Source of the DNA: Siphonodentalium dalli
Taxonomy: Eukaryota; Mollusca; Scaphopoda; Gadilida; Siphonodentaliidae
Length of the DNA stretch: 64,000 nt
Reading direction: 5' to 3'
Assembly (NCBI GenBank): GCA_032622095.1
Contig: CP136062.1
Location: forward strand, 130,401,282 to 130,465,281
The translations under genes and the position numbers were made by a program. Of this stretch, positions 11,031 to 22,988 are shown in pieces. The notes under the pieces are model-generated. The model saw only the letters and a program-made list of their open reading frames with translations, was not told the origin of the DNA and did not search any database. Positions within the stretch are counted from its first letter, which is position 1; each line of letters opens with the position of its first letter.

Positions 11031-12190
11031 ATTTATTACAACTTTGCGCAGAAAGTATTGTTTCTGTGTATGCCTATATGCACATTGTCTGGCGGTAGAT
11101 AGTAGGGCGTGTCTAAGCATAACTATAACATTGTCGGTAATCAGTGGAATCTTTATTAACCCATTTCATCACTTTCTGTGGTATTTGAGCATATACATGA
11201 AACCGCCGACCGGCCCGACATCAATATCCATCACAATTACACTATACAGTAAGCCTCTACGGCGGGAAGAACGATGTAGAGGTTGGTGCATACTGCATAG
11301 GTGCGCTTTTTAAAACTGTGTTTTCGCGTAAGCTTCCATGCACACATAGCTACATGCTGCTGATGCCTATTACATGTATACAAACATAACGCGCTCCAAT
11401 ATATTAATTCACTTATTAAATGGACATAGTTGGAGGTGAACCTCCACCTATAGCATGTGTCACTAAGGTCAGGGTCTACGTTCGCTCCATCCGGTTACTG
11501 GTATTAGGTTTATCAGGATTAATTGCCCGATAATATACCTTCAGATATATATATCAACATAAGTGTAACGATTATAGACGTCCGGCTTTTCCTCATATCA
11601 TATGTATCCAGAGAGACGGTTGGCAATTAACACACAACAGGAAACCACAAAGTCCACACTCTTACCATTATAACTTCTATCTTCTTGATTTTCATTTACG
11701 AAATACACCACAATTGTAAACACTCTGTCATCTTGTAAACAAATCAACCTTGTATCGGGAGAGGGGCTCCTGTAAGTTTCCGTAACTTGTATCCCAATCC
11801 CTTTGTAAAATAAATAATTCACAATAAAATATGTTTAAAGTAACAAAGGTATATTAGGTTATAATACATTAAACGGCCTTTTGAAGCATCTAGTTCTAGG
11901 AAACTGAATATATCACAAGGGTTTAAGCATGTAATACATCACGTAGCAAGCACCGAGCTAAACGCTCTGTGTTGACTGCAATGCCAACAGTCATGGAATA
12001 CTAACACGACTCATTATTTATGTATATTACTCTAATATGAATAGTACTTCACATCATGCTCCAAATAGTCTGTATTTTCTATTCGAGACATACGCGTAGA
12101 AGCTATATATAAATGATGTTAATGCCATCTGCTCTGCTTCTGTTGACACATATGCTAAACGCCTGTTACACCGACCAATCGTTTCTGCAC
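11031..12190. other. Unannotated stretch
   Basis: Nothing supported. Frames up to 89 codons lack recognisable motifs. Confidence 0.45.
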
Positions 12191-12290
12191 TGTGGCGGGT
12201 GTATGTCCGCTCACTCCGCTGTGCTGGAGTGTACGGATGCTGTGGCGAGTGTATGTCCGCTGTGCTGGAGTGTACGGATGCTGTGGCCAT
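12191..12290. repeat. 41-bp minisatellite, locus 1
   Basis: About two and a half units of a 41-bp repeat containing GTATGTCCGCTGTGCTGGAG and TGTACGGATGCTGTGGC. The anchor TACGGATGCT occurs at 12232 and 12273. One unit has a 9-base insertion (TCACTCCGC). The same unit is found at 14240-14420. On the minus strand it translates as a low-complexity frame that should not be read as a gene. Confidence 0.8.
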
Positions 12291-12458
12291 AAAAAGAACA
12301 AAGCTACATGATTCACAGTTAAAACTCAAATTTATGTACATGTAAAAGTAAAATATCTTAATGGCATACTTTTTGGTAACGTGTAAGGCGTGAAATTGTC
12401 CAGTCACTTGTAAACACAGTTTTTGTTTTAACAGGTGAATCCGTACATCAGGACAATA
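12291..12458. other. Spacer before MITE
   Basis: No feature recognised. Confidence 0.4.
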
Positions 12459-12970
12459 CAGTACCAATCAGAGGAAGTGGTATTTTTAGGCGCACCATTA
12501 TTGCGATATTGAGCGTGCTTAATTTAGAAAAGTGCGCGATTATAGCACACTACCAAAAATCTGTCGCGCTTATTATTGCAATATTGAACGCAAAATATTG
12601 CGATACTAAGCGCGCTGAATTTCATACAGACCCGATAGTGTTATATTTATATTAGATAAATACTGTGCATATAGTGTACATATAGTGTACATATAGCATT
12701 TACAACTATAATTATATACATATCTAAAACATTGTCTCTATTTATACAATAAACAATATAGAAGAAGCAATAAATTTATTTAAATGTCACAATTTTGAGC
12801 GCAAGATGTCGCAATATTAAGCGCAAAATATTGAGATATTAAGTGCAAAATATTGCAATAATATCACAAGCGACATGCTTATATATATAAGCGTTTCCAC
12901 TTGCAATAGTATTGCGATATTTGGCGCGAAAATAGCGCGCTTAATATACCACTTCTTTTGACTGGTACTG
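12459..12970. mobile_element. Tc1/mariner-like MITE
   Basis: A 512-bp element flanked by TA dinucleotides (12457-12458 and 12971-12972). The terminal inverted repeats begin CAGTACCA(A/G)TCA and agree over about 26 bases, including GAAGTGGTAT. A TA target duplication and a CAGT start fit the Tc1/mariner superfamily. Inside are many degenerate copies of a motif like GCGCAAAATATTGC(A/G)ATA. No transposase remains. Confidence 0.75.
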
Positions 12971-14239
12971 TATATCAATAACAGCTAGCTGGGATTGGAA
13001 CCTTCAAGACAACAGCAGATCCCATAATAACTGTGCGCGATGACTTGGCGACAATGTTCTCCTGTAGTCGCTCATTTTCCATGAAATTTTAAAGCATGAT
13101 GCATCAAACTGTATACTGGCATCACGACACTGACTTAGTATCAATATCAGTGAGTCAGCCAAAGATAGTTTGATAAGAACATCCAACCAATAGTGTACTC
13201 CCGGTAAATTGTCGTAATAACTTGACGATAACATGGCGAATGATGAAAATGTCTCATATCCACACGTTTCATTGAAAATTGATGAACAGGGGATGAATTT
13301 GCCCGTGTAATTGTAAAGTTGGAATTTGCAGATATGTTATCATCCGTCACTGCGCGGCGTCAGTTCATTGTTTACGGTGTTGTTGACACTGAAGCTCTTG
13401 TGAATTACACTGGTGCATACAGTACATGTACATCCTCTCTTATAAATGTGCATGCATGTGCTTTGAAACAATCAGATTCAGAAAACTGTCAACTGGATTG
13501 TCAACATTCTAATAGTAATAGCTGCTCGTTGAGTCGTTGTTGTTATTATTGTCACTATTGGTTGACATCGAAGCTTGTGTTAATTGTACCTGTATCCTCT
13601 TGTGTCAGTAAATGTGCCAGTGTTTTGATACTAAGTCACAACACTGCAATTTCAACATCAGCAATGCGTCGAATGAAGTCAGACCCCGGGCGGCGATCAT
13701 GCCATGATTGACATGAATCTCTACTCTCGAATTTAGTGGAAATTGTCAATGATTAAGCCGCTATTCGCTGAATTGCAACTTGTCCGGTTATCAAATGAAC
13801 CGAAATCAGACCGTCTTAACAACTGTCCACAACCGAAAAGGTAACAGTTTCCAAAAAAATCAACAGTTTGCTATCAACGATAAATCATAAAATGGCGAAG
13901 AAATGAGCTAATTGCTAAAGCGGAAACTTAACCCCGGAATGAGAGTTACGTACCGTACTCATGATAATTCGTACGGCCCGCATAACACAGAATGAATGCC
14001 GCATTAATAATACATACTAAATATCAGAAGAGTAAGATTCAGTCATACTGTATGGAGTCATTGCCGTATATAATATGGTCGCCGATAAATATACTATTGA
14101 ATTTTGACGGCATGACTTTGAATCACGAAAATATTTAATTTAGACAATTTTCATGGGCACATAAAATAACGGTATGGGACCGCCAAACTGATGAAACGGT
14201 ATGGGGCCTTCGATTGTGACGGCCCGAAACCGTCGAACC
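12971..14239. other. Stretch with one cysteine-rich ORF of unknown status
   Basis: The longest frame (13319-13711, plus, 130 codons) is rich in Cys and Ser. It contains a weak internal duplication (T(L/V)...LVNYTG...TCTSSLINVHAC against LVLIVPVSSCVSKCASVLI), so it looks repeat-derived. No domain, signal peptide or splice context supports a gene. Nothing else is recognised. Confidence 0.3.
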
Positions 14240-14425
14240 GACAGTAATTTCTAACAGTGTGTGTCCGCTGTGCTGTAGTGTACGGATGCTGAGGTGGGTG
14301 TATGTCCGCTGTGCTGCAGTGTACGGATGCTGTGGCGGGTGTATGTCCGCTGTGTTGGAGTGTACGGTCGCTGTGGCGGGTGGGTGTCCACTGTCCTGGA
14401 ATGTACGGATGCTGTGGCGGTCAAA
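14240..14425. repeat. 41-bp minisatellite, locus 2
   Basis: Four units with exact 41-bp spacing (anchor TACGG at 14281, 14322, 14363, 14404), the same unit as at 12191-12290. Because 41 is not a multiple of three, all three frames stay open over the array. This explains the overlapping short frames that appear here. Confidence 0.85.
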
Positions 14426-14511
14426 TCGCGATTTTTTTTCGAGCGACCGAGATGCAAACAGTCACTAATATATATATGGACAGGTAATTATCGTATTATT
14501 ACAAGCACTGT

Positions 14512-15030
14512 ATGGTGATATTACTGCCCAACAGATGCACGCTTCTTCACCCCTCCTTAGTTTCTATGTCTGAGAAAAACGCAACACAAAATACCTGGGC
14601 ATGGTTTTTGAATATTGTCTCCCACTGAAAACAGTCTGATTTTTAACACAATGATAACACGTTAACACCCTACTGATGAGCCTCATGCGAGCTACAATAA
14701 TTCATGAATGTATCCATATTGCCCAACTGTCATAAGAACCAATAATAGTCGAGAAAACAGCGATCTAAGGGGGGACCACTAGTCACACAAAACTGCATAA
14801 AAGTGCAACCGCCGCCGTCAAGTAGATGACAACAATGCTGTGGAAAACCCAGTTATACAATTAGATGAGACCATATGGAATTCTTGTGTTGTTTCAGTGC
14901 TGATGCAATTTTCAGTGGGAGACAATGTTCAGAAACCATACCCAGGCATTGTGTGTACCGTTTTTCTCAGACATAGAAATTAAGGGAGGGGCGAAGAAGC
15001 GTGCATCTGGGATAGTTCATAGTGCTATAT
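14512..15030. mobile_element. Foldback MITE
   Basis: The left arm (about 14528-14641: AGATGCACGCTTCTTC, TTTCTATGTCTGAGAAAAAC, TCTCCCACTGAAAA) is inverted at about 14905-15010 (TTTTCAGTGGGAGACAA, GTTTTTCTCAGACATAGAAA, GAAGAAGCGTGCATCT). The interior of about 260 bases is non-coding. The outermost ends are less conserved and no target duplication is clear. Confidence 0.75.
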
Positions 15031-15944
15031 ATATGCCATTTATTTTAAATTTCACAAAAACATTGATGAAAATGCAACAAATTTATGTATGATCTGAGAC
15101 CCACTTGGGTTGATTATGATAAAATACCCCGGGCTTGTCATGTATGATTATCCTGCCGATATAGACGGGGGTACATATACGTTAATATTACCAAAATATG
15201 GCATATAATCGACACATTTAAAATGCACATGCGTAATTGTACCACAAATCGTTATTTACATGTGTGATACAGCACGGTGGACTGAACGCCATTTGCGGCA
15301 TCTGTTTTATAAGCATAACTGATATCACCATTATCGTGGTAATAACGCGAAAAATAGCTACGCAGTATTCTGTGCATCTGAACCAGAATATAGTGTCGTG
15401 ATTCTTTGTCGTTTTTAGCCACATGTTAGGAAAAAGGACAGTCACCAACAAATAAATCACTACGACACAAACTCAAGTTTCGTTTGCAGTCCGATTCAGC
15501 CGAGCCTTAATATGTTAGCCGACATCAGAATTTATCAAACATAGGTCTGAGTGTGAAGCAGTCATTATAAAAGTGTCCTAGATGTGAAAATGTTCGGACC
15601 AATTATCATAACATGATTACTGTCTACAGTAAGACTGTGTGATTTGAATCTACTGGAATTAAAAACAAATGAGGTCCAAGTTTGTGGAAATATATTCGTT
15701 TTTTTACAGCAGCTAGAAATGTATAGTCCAGTATTGGCGGTTTGTATAGTTAGAAGTGGACACACAGCCACTTGCGCAACCACTGGCCACGTCCCTGCCA
15801 GTATGTCTGATGGTTATTAATTACTACCATTTCTGGAATATCCATCCTGTATCCGTGTTCGCAAGATTTCATTTGGATAAATTTATTTATAATAAGAACA
15901 TGAATTAGATCCCATCCATCTTTCTGACCAAAGGCGGATCATAA
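15031..15944. other. Unannotated stretch
   Basis: No supported gene or repeat. Confidence 0.45.
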
Positions 15945-16124
15945 TTTAGGTCTTAACTTTGAGATTATCTTAAGACACCTCACCCTAGAATTAAAGTTAA
16001 ACAAAAGTCTATCTTAAGTTAAAACGTTGTTCTTGAAATGATCTGATGATTGAAGTTTGAACTTAACACCATTTTAAGTCCCAATTAACTATGTCATATA
16101 GTTGCTTTCATGAAAATGGGCCCT
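15945..16124. repeat. TTAAG-rich repeat, uninterrupted copy
   Basis: Homologous to 3745-3825 plus 4156-4253 but without the piggyBac-like insertion. It has a single TTAA at the corresponding site (AAGTTAAAACGTTGTTC, about 16016-16032). Confidence 0.75.
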
Positions 16125-16239
16125 AAATGAATCTATAGCTTGATATAAGTTTTAGGCAATTCCTAGGTCCACACCAGCGTGCATGGTGATGACGATGGCG
16201 ATGACGAAGCACACTTGGTCAATGACACATAAACCCTTC

Positions 16240-16731
16240 CATGACTAAAGCTACCAGAAATTTTGCGAAAACCATGTGTCAATGCATTCTCTGATTCGAT
16301 TGGAGGAACCCACCCATCAAAGCTCAGAGTGATCAGATATCGATTTTTTAAATTATTTCCCGAGATATGTAATTTTTGGCGGCCTGGCAAATATTTGTCA
16401 AGCCGACGGTCTCGGACCAAGTTGCGGATGAAGATGGATAACTCTAAAATCAAATGGTTTTGGGTGTTCGATATTTGACAATCCGGCCAAATTTCGTTGA
16501 ACAAAATGTTGATAAATAATACGTTTTGGGCAATTTTATGCTATAGTTGACTATGATTAGCATTAGCATTATATTTGGTCAATTAATCGATTCTGATAAC
16601 TGAAGCGTCATTTAAAAAAATGTTTTGTTGTGTTGTTGTTGTTGGTGGTGGTGGTGGTGATGGTGGTGGTGGTGGTGTTGTTGTTGCTGGAATCTGATGA
16701 TATGGGGACCATCGAATCGGATTGAGTACCT
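16240..16731. mobile_element. Truncated TTAA-flanked foldback element
   Basis: The right end reads CGGATTGAGTACCT followed by TTAA (16732-16735), identical to the right end of the element at 18201-18680. An internal block (GATTCGATTGGAGGAACCC, AAGCTCAGAGTGATCAGATA) also matches that element at about 18313-18360. The left terminus is missing. The short CAACAA run of the relative is here a 70-bp GTT/GGT microsatellite (16622-16690). Confidence 0.65.
16622..16690. repeat. GTT/GGT microsatellite
   Basis: Mixed trinucleotide run (GTTGTT, GGTGGT, with GAT interruptions) inside the foldback element. It appears to be an expansion of that element's own CAACAACAACAA motif. Confidence 0.85.
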
Positions 16732-16735
16732 TTAA

Positions 16736-18196
16736 AAGAAACTTCTTGAGAAAGAAGGGTTTATTTCATTCTTCTGTTTCTATTACATCGATAAGTCTTT
16801 TCAAGGCATAATATTACTATACATATATGTATTTCGTGGACAAGTATTGCAAGTATTTCACTATTTTAGATCCCAGAAACTTGGCAGGAACAAACAAACG
16901 GTGTGTTTAATTTGAGTCGCATTAATGGTACCCAAGACATTCGAAGTGGGTTCATTCTAAATGACATAAATTTTATAAAAGTCTGTCAAACAACTATCAT
17001 CAACAAGACAGTATATGTAAAATAGATCAACTTTGTACTTATTCTCATTATTAATAACTCTCCGATAAAGCTATTCGCATATGGGATCCATTGTAATATA
17101 CAAGAATTACTATTACAGTGGCATTGCCAATAATAGTCCAATTAGATACCAAAGTGAAATCGATACTTGACGGTAATCATTGGAAAAGGTCAAAGTATTG
17201 AAAAATATTCTGAAACTATTTGAACTTACTACACATGTAACGATGTTTGTTGACAAGTCACCGCAATAGTCTTGTTTATTCACAACAATGGTTTCAACAA
17301 GCGAAATGTCGTTACTGGAGAATTATCAATAATGTATATAAGAACAAAGTTGATCAATTTCTCCATGTTCTTGTTAGTGGTGATGTGTTTACAGACTTTA
17401 ATATGTTTTGCACATTTACCAACTGCGAGAGCATTTGGGTCCCTTTCAAGAAAATATGTATGAACAAAGCCAAACCATCTCCATGATACTGACCGGCACT
17501 TATCGACGCAGAGACTTGGCCATTTGGACCACACTACAGCGGTGCACTAGTTTTGAATAAGTTCCGATATTCAAAGGGCCCATTCGTCAGTAGAGGGGTT
17601 CCGCTTGTAGCCTGTTACGTGCAGCTTGTAATGTAAATGACAGCGTGTATCAAAGCGACAACGAATAGAGCGCAAACAAATATTTGCAATTAGCGAACAT
17701 CTCGTTACACTCATTTCGAACAACACTTTGGCAATGTACCTCTGAGTATAATCACACATCATCTGTATTCACACAATGAGTTTCCGTAAGAATCAGTACA
17801 AATCGCGATACGGTGCCACGAACTTTACCGACGTTCATCAGACAATAACTGAAGCCGACACTTCGTAAAAAGCTATGAACATCTACGTACTTCAAGCCGA
17901 TCGTATGCACGCGCTCGCTACGTGTTCTTATTGGCAGACTTTTTGGAATTTGAACAATATATGATACTTACAATGGTTGTGGTGGTTTGGAAAAGTTGTT
18001 CAAATTATCAATGTTCTATTAAAATGTACTGGTGTATGATTATAATAAATGACTTGCTGATCGATATGGGTCATTGGTTTTGCCGCAGAAGAGTAATTGA
18101 ACAAAGTCCGTGTAAATCCCTTCTGGATTCACACACTTTGTTTAATTAATCTTTCGGTCAAAATCCAATGACCCCAATCGATCTGCAAGTCAGTTC
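16736..18196. other. Unannotated stretch
   Basis: No supported gene or repeat. Frames of 60-84 codons at 17247-17534 on both strands have no recognisable motif. Confidence 0.4.
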
Positions 18197-18200
18197 TTAA

Positions 18201-18680
18201 AGGTACTCAATCCGTAAAGAGGGTCCCCATCTCAACAGATTCCAACAACAACAATCCGATCAGAGGGTCCTATATTACTATTTCTTTGGCTTTGGGGGTA
18301 AAACATATTTGATTCGAGTCGAGGAACCCATCAAACAAAGCTCAGAGTTATTAGATATTGATTTTTGAAATTTGTTAATTGCTCGAGATGAGTACTAATA
18401 ACTGCCGTCAATTTGGTAACCTGCTCGAGATTTTACGTCAAAACTCTATTCAAACAGACAAGGATGAATAACTCTATAATCAAGTGGTAATAATAACGAA
18501 ATTTTGACTGTCTTCTGGGCCAGAAAGAATTCCCGATAATGAAAAATAATAGATTTCTAAAATCGATATCTAACAAATCTGAGCTTTGATGGGTGACTTC
18601 CTCGACTAGAATCAAATATTTTTGACCCCCGAAGCCATTGAAATAGTAATTGAGAGGAGTTTTATCGGATTGAGTACCTT
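18201..18680. mobile_element. TTAA-flanked foldback MITE
   Basis: A 480-bp palindromic element between two TTAA copies (18197-18200, 18681-18684). The terminal inverted repeat is AGGTACTCAATCCG. The arms also share ATTCGAGTCGAGGAA(C)CC / CTTCCTCGACTAGAATC and TCTAACAAATCTGAGCTTTG in inverse form. The TTAA target suggests piggyBac-type mobilisation. It is non-coding. Confidence 0.75.
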
Positions 18681-18684
18681 TAAA

Positions 18685-19619
18685 TGGTTGCAGAATGGAT
18701 AACGTTGTAGAAGTCGAAGTATAAATAGCTTGTGGAAAATCTGACGAGTTATAATAACTGGTCATAAATTCGAAGGATCAATCATCATAGTCGACCATAT
18801 TGTAACCAACGCTATATAACATACATGTATCTCCATTCAGAACCATGTATATGATAGAATTTTTTCCAAAAATGGCAAGCGAAACCTCTCTGTCGTTTTA
18901 ACTGCTATCCTATGGCATTTTTGTTTATTTGTTGCAATGGTTTACGGACAATTATTTTTATTTGGGGTAAGAGGGGGAAGAATTAAAATGATTTAAAATT
19001 TTGTTTGAATCAGGTAAGAAGTTTAAAAACAATCTTAAATCGAGTGTAATACATACTCATTTTAGACGAAATGGTGAAATGAGCCTGTACTAAACGCGAA
19101 AGAAAGCCTTTGGGTAGTATGTTAAAATATTAGCAAAGGATGCTAGCACTGCAATAGTTTTTATTTGATAGTCTGGCTCGATAACAATTACTACTATTTT
19201 TTTCTTTTTGCTGTATAGATGCCATTAGCAATAAAATAAGTGCTGATTCCAAATTTAATATTTTTCTACTTTTGTGATTGTTTTTGGAGGACCCGTAAAC
19301 CAACAAAATAAAACAAAATGGCCTAAACCCGCTTGAAAATTAAACAAATCACTGGGCACTTGTATATGTGGATTTATGATTAATCACAACAACGTCCTCA
19401 AGAAACATGTACATGTATAAATTTAGTGCATTACAGTCCACGCATTCAAGCATTTTCAATTGATTTTTATGAGTTTATGAAAAAGTATGTTCATATATAT
19501 ATATGTATACGTGTACCAAAATAACGGGTAACGTCAGTAATAGTTAATCGTACATTGTGCACGATCGAGGTGTCCTGACAACCGAAATGTCGATACAATC
19601 TGCGGGTTAAAATCGCCCG
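18685..19619. other. 3' flank of the receptor gene
   Basis: Downstream of the minus-strand receptor stop codon. Candidate AATAAA signals (TTTATT on the plus strand) lie near 19160, 18957 and 18922. They are common in AT-rich DNA, so the true 3' end is unknown. No other gene is seen. Confidence 0.35.
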
Positions 19620-20933
19620 CTATAGTCTCAAACCAGTGCACCTTTCGTGGCAAGTTACTGAAAAACTTGATGTCGACGCATTGCATATGTACTTGTGCCG
19701 TTTACGAGCGTTCGTGTAAGTGGGGCAACATGCAAACAAAATCTTGCCGAACGCTCGCCGGAAGTCCCGGAGAGAAAGCGCGTATATGACGGGGTTCATA
19801 CCAGAGTTGATGTATCCCAACCACGTGAAGATCGTGAAATAGAGGTCAGGATTAACCACACATTCTGGTCCGCAAATCCCAATGAGAACATTTGTTATGA
19901 AAAACGGCATCCAACACATAATGAAAACACCTACAACTATTCCCAACGTCTTAGCCGCCTTCTGTTCGCGAGCAAATTTTGTAAGTTTCTTACTGATCGC
20001 AAACTTCCGCAGGCGCGTTGTTAGAAACCGTCCTGGTCGAATATGGTCATCCTCGGTTTGCGAGTTGGCGCGACTTCGTGTGGAAGCACCGGTACTATCG
20101 CCGTCACTGTCGCTCGACCTGTCAGGGTGAAACGACATGTCCTCGCGCGTGCGTCTGTTGACGCCACCTCTATGTATTCTTAACGTCATCACTTCTTGCC
20201 CGTTTACTCCATTCGACGTTAGAACTTTACTCCCGGAAGCAAGGCTTTTGCTCATAGAAACGGCTGCGCGATATATGTGGAAATAAACGATCATCATAAC
20301 GATAGTTGGGCAGTAAAACGACACTACAGAAGAAAGTAGTATGTACACGCCATCCTCTGTGAATAAACACTTGTTTTCTGGTGTGTCTTCAGACACAGAT
20401 TTCCACCAAGCGATGGCAGGAAAGGATATGGCGGCAGACAAAAGCCATACAAGCGTTATCAACAACGTCACGCGTATTTTCGACATCCGGTTTGGATAGT
20501 TGATAGGATCTGTAATAGCCCAATACCTATCCAATGAGATGACACACAAATTTAGAATAGACGCGGTACTCGCTAATACGTCGAATGAGTGCCACAGGTC
20601 ACACCAAGCATCGCCATACAACCAAATTTGGTTAGTCATCTCGTAACTTATACTGAAAGGCATCACAAGTCCACCGACCATGACGTCAGCAATTGCCAGG
20701 GAAACGATAAAGTAGTTCGTTACGGTGCGGAGGTATATTTCCTTGAATACGGCTATGATGACTAGAATGTTACCACAGATCGTTATCAAACAGAAGAGTC
20801 CCAGAACAACGCCAATGGCTGGATTTTTTAGATCGTAATCAAACCCAGTGGTATTGGTTGAATTTTCGCTGGCGTTGCCATAACCAATGGTGACATCGAT
20901 GGTTGGGAAGGTTTGATTTCCTTCGTATTGCAT
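19620..20933 (-). CDS. Dop1R2: D1-like dopamine receptor (Dop1R2/DAMB type) GPCR
   Basis: A complete single-exon frame of 437 residues encoding a class A aminergic GPCR of the plasma membrane. The N-terminus (1-38) has N-glycosylation sites (N6, N20, N24). Seven helices lie at about 39-63, 70-95, 108-137, 152-176, 195-224, 326-352 and 363-386. Key residues are D83 in helix 2, the disulphide pair C111/C189, the amine-binding D118, the DRY motif (135-137), helix 5 serines S201, S202 and S205 suited to catechol hydroxyls, CWMPFF (340-345) and NPVIY (380-384). Paired cysteines (402-403) are likely palmitoylated. The third loop is about 100 residues. FPAIAWW (171-177), MTLRIHRGG (249-257) and the RDFRRAF stretch after helix 7 are typical of the insect Dop1R2/DAMB group, which couples to Gq/Gs. 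An octopamine or other amine ligand cannot be excluded. The start is the first Met before the glycosylated tail. The last 10-12 residues may be intron read-through, as AAAG|GTGCAC near the end could be a splice donor. Confidence 0.93.
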   Translation of the reverse strand: MQYEGNQTFPTIDVTIGYGNASENSTNTTGFDYDLKNPAIGVVLGLFCLITICGNILVIIAVFKEIYLRTVTNYFIVSLAIADVMVGGLVMPFSISYEMTNQIWLYGDAWCDLWHSFDVLASTASILNLCVISLDRYWAITDPINYPNRMSKIRVTLLITLVWLLSAAISFPAIAWWKSVSEDTPENKCLFTEDGVYILLSSVVSFYCPTIVMMIVYFHIYRAAVSMSKSLASGSKVLTSNGVNGQEVMTLRIHRGGVNRRTREDMSFHPDRSSDSDGDSTGASTRSRANSQTEDDHIRPGRFLTTRLRKFAISKKLTKFAREQKAAKTLGIVVGVFIMCWMPFFITNVLIGICGPECVVNPDLYFTIFTWLGYINSGMNPVIYALSLRDFRRAFGKILFACCPTYTNARKRHKYICNASTSSFSVTCHERCTGLRL

Positions 20934-22666
20934 GTAAATTTCCGGGTGTTTTCAACATAGAAATCATTTAAAATTCATCTGCCACCAGTAGACCAGATCT
21001 AAATTCGTTAGACGCCAAAGTCGTTCAGTGTATTTTGATTTTGCTTAGTGCAGTAAAGTCACACCTGATGTAATTAGTGGAGTTCCTTTCTTCGATTGCC
21101 GTGTTCAACCGTGCTTATTGCTATGGGGGTGTACCCGATCGGATACTCTGAGTCAAATGAATCTAATTCAGCAGAGGTGTCTGTTGGCCAATGATCAGTT
21201 CTTTTCGGCGCTTACATCACCAACCTGCTCGCATCTAAGTTCACTATATCGGTAATTACCTCTCATGCAGTCTTAATTGGCGACTAATTGTGAACTAGCG
21301 GTCGGGAATGATTAACCGCGCAGAAGAGGCTTGTTCGCCCAACATGAATCTGGCATATATAATCACACAAATCCACAGAAAATCACGAGCACTTGCTGTA
21401 TTCAAATATAATAAGATCCGACTGGCGGCTACCAATCCTATCAAGCACAATCCGTGTCCGTCACAAGAACTGATGATGTTTAATCCGGCGATAATCCCTT
21501 CTGACTGTTTCTGATAATCCAATCAGAAAAATAATTGATATCCAACGGAATGAGTGCCAGATCTCGTTAGTTATTTAGATTATATATCCGAACAAGAACA
21601 TATGTTGCCGCTAATATATCTCCATTTACAAATCTGCAAGTTTCCAGTGAGTTTACAACAATGCTATAGTATTCAGTGAAGTTCCTTTTGTCGACCTTTG
21701 AAGCTCAATATTTGAGCTCGTCCAGGCAACAGAGTCCAATAGTTTCCAGATTTATCTGAGCAACAATATCTCGTGAACATTCCACTCCGTGCGATTACGT
21801 CACGTCTCGATTATTGATAGATGTAAGCCAATTCTTGTTGTTCCGTATTGCTCACTGACGATTTATCGGTTTTCGGGAGCGTGCTGTGATTCTACATCAA
21901 ACATGTAATCTGATATATCAGAATCTGCAAGCCAAAACTATGATCCTGCTGAGAGCTGAATTTCTCAACTGCGATAATTTCTGATGAACACGCTGTCGGT
22001 AGCAGGGTTCACAAAAGACCCCTGCGTCTAAAATCACAGACCTCTCAAATACATCGCCGATAACCAGTAAACACAACGAAGTACTTTATATAGCCAATAA
22101 ATTGTCGAAAACAATTTTTCAATTCCAATTTTCATTCACAAATTATCTTGTGGAGATTTATAGGCGTTGCATCTACTCCGATATTGCAAAATTAATAATC
22201 TCCAAGCAATTGTCATGCCTGGGTTCTTTCACACTGGGAATAATAGTTGTTAAGCCGCACCAGACGAGATGTGTTTGAGTCCCGTTCCACGCGGATTTGT
22301 CTGAACCTCAGCCAATATAGAAAGTCACAACTTCAGACGTGCTATTCCCTCGTCTGAGCTCACACGCAGTAAGGATATCGTGTCATATTCGATTAAGTTC
22401 TTCGATGGTTATCCGTGTTCTTATAATGTTCTATTTTGCTCCCAATCACTGTAAGGTCGCCCGCCCTTTGTGCCTAATCTGCAACGACAGAAGATTTCAA
22501 ATTAAACAGTTATATTTTTTGAAGTCATGGGAAATCAACGTTTTGATTCGGTGCAATTCAATTTGTGATAAGCATGTGCGCTTTTCTTCGTCTCTATGCG
22601 ACAGCGTGACAGCACGGTGGTATAAAACATAGCGTGATGCTCAACCGATCATACAATAGGAACATT
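20934..22666. other. 5' flank of the receptor gene
   Basis: Lies upstream of the receptor start on the minus strand and probably includes its promoter and any 5' untranslated exons. No convincing TATA box, initiator or conserved block can be picked out by eye. The short frames are unconvincing. No repeat is recognised, which makes it one of the longer repeat-poor stretches of the window. Confidence 0.4.
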
Positions 22667-22843
22667 GGGTATCGTGCTTGGTTTAATGTCCTAATAACAC
22701 AATTCCCAATTTCACTAAACAACTACAAAAAACAGAATGAGATTAACCGCAAACCGCCATTTAAACGGACATGTCTCATTCGAACCTCCAAATTTATGTC
22801 TACGTAATTTGGAGCGACGGATACGATAGGTCTATAAATAAAC
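22667..22843. repeat. Inverted repeat block A, left
   Basis: This 177-bp block is inverted at 22989-23165 with only two substitutions (near 22741 and 22771 on this copy). A diverged relative of its inner part lies at 31762-31838 (GGACATG(G/T)CTCATTCGA, GTAATTTGGA, AGGT..., AATAAAC). Non-coding. Confidence 0.9.
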
Positions 22844-22933
22844 GGCTTTCGGAGAATCGGGGCGTCGGAGAATCTGACCTTCGGAGAATCGGACCTTCGG
22901 AGTTATGGGTCTTCGGAAAAACGCTACGTAACC
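22844..22933. repeat. Inverted copy of array edge (block B')
   Basis: The exact 90-bp inverse of 23166-23255. It includes about four 16-bp units (CTTCGGAGAATCGGAC and variants) and the flank GCGTTTTTCCGAAG in inverse form. It lies to the right of block A here, whereas its inverse lies to the right of block A' at 23166, so the two composite copies are permuted relative to each other. Confidence 0.9.
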
Positions 22934-22988
22934 ATGAAAACGGCTGAAAAATGGCTGTGACTATCTTAAGCCGGTATGACAATAGTTC

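Noticed and set aside
13319-13711. 130-codon Cys-rich frame as a secreted peptide gene
   Set aside because: No signal peptide, no regular Cys spacing, and a weak internal DNA duplication suggests repeat origin.
14251-14518. Overlapping frames at the 41-bp minisatellite
   Set aside because: Several frames are open on both strands because of the repeat, which is not evidence for coding.
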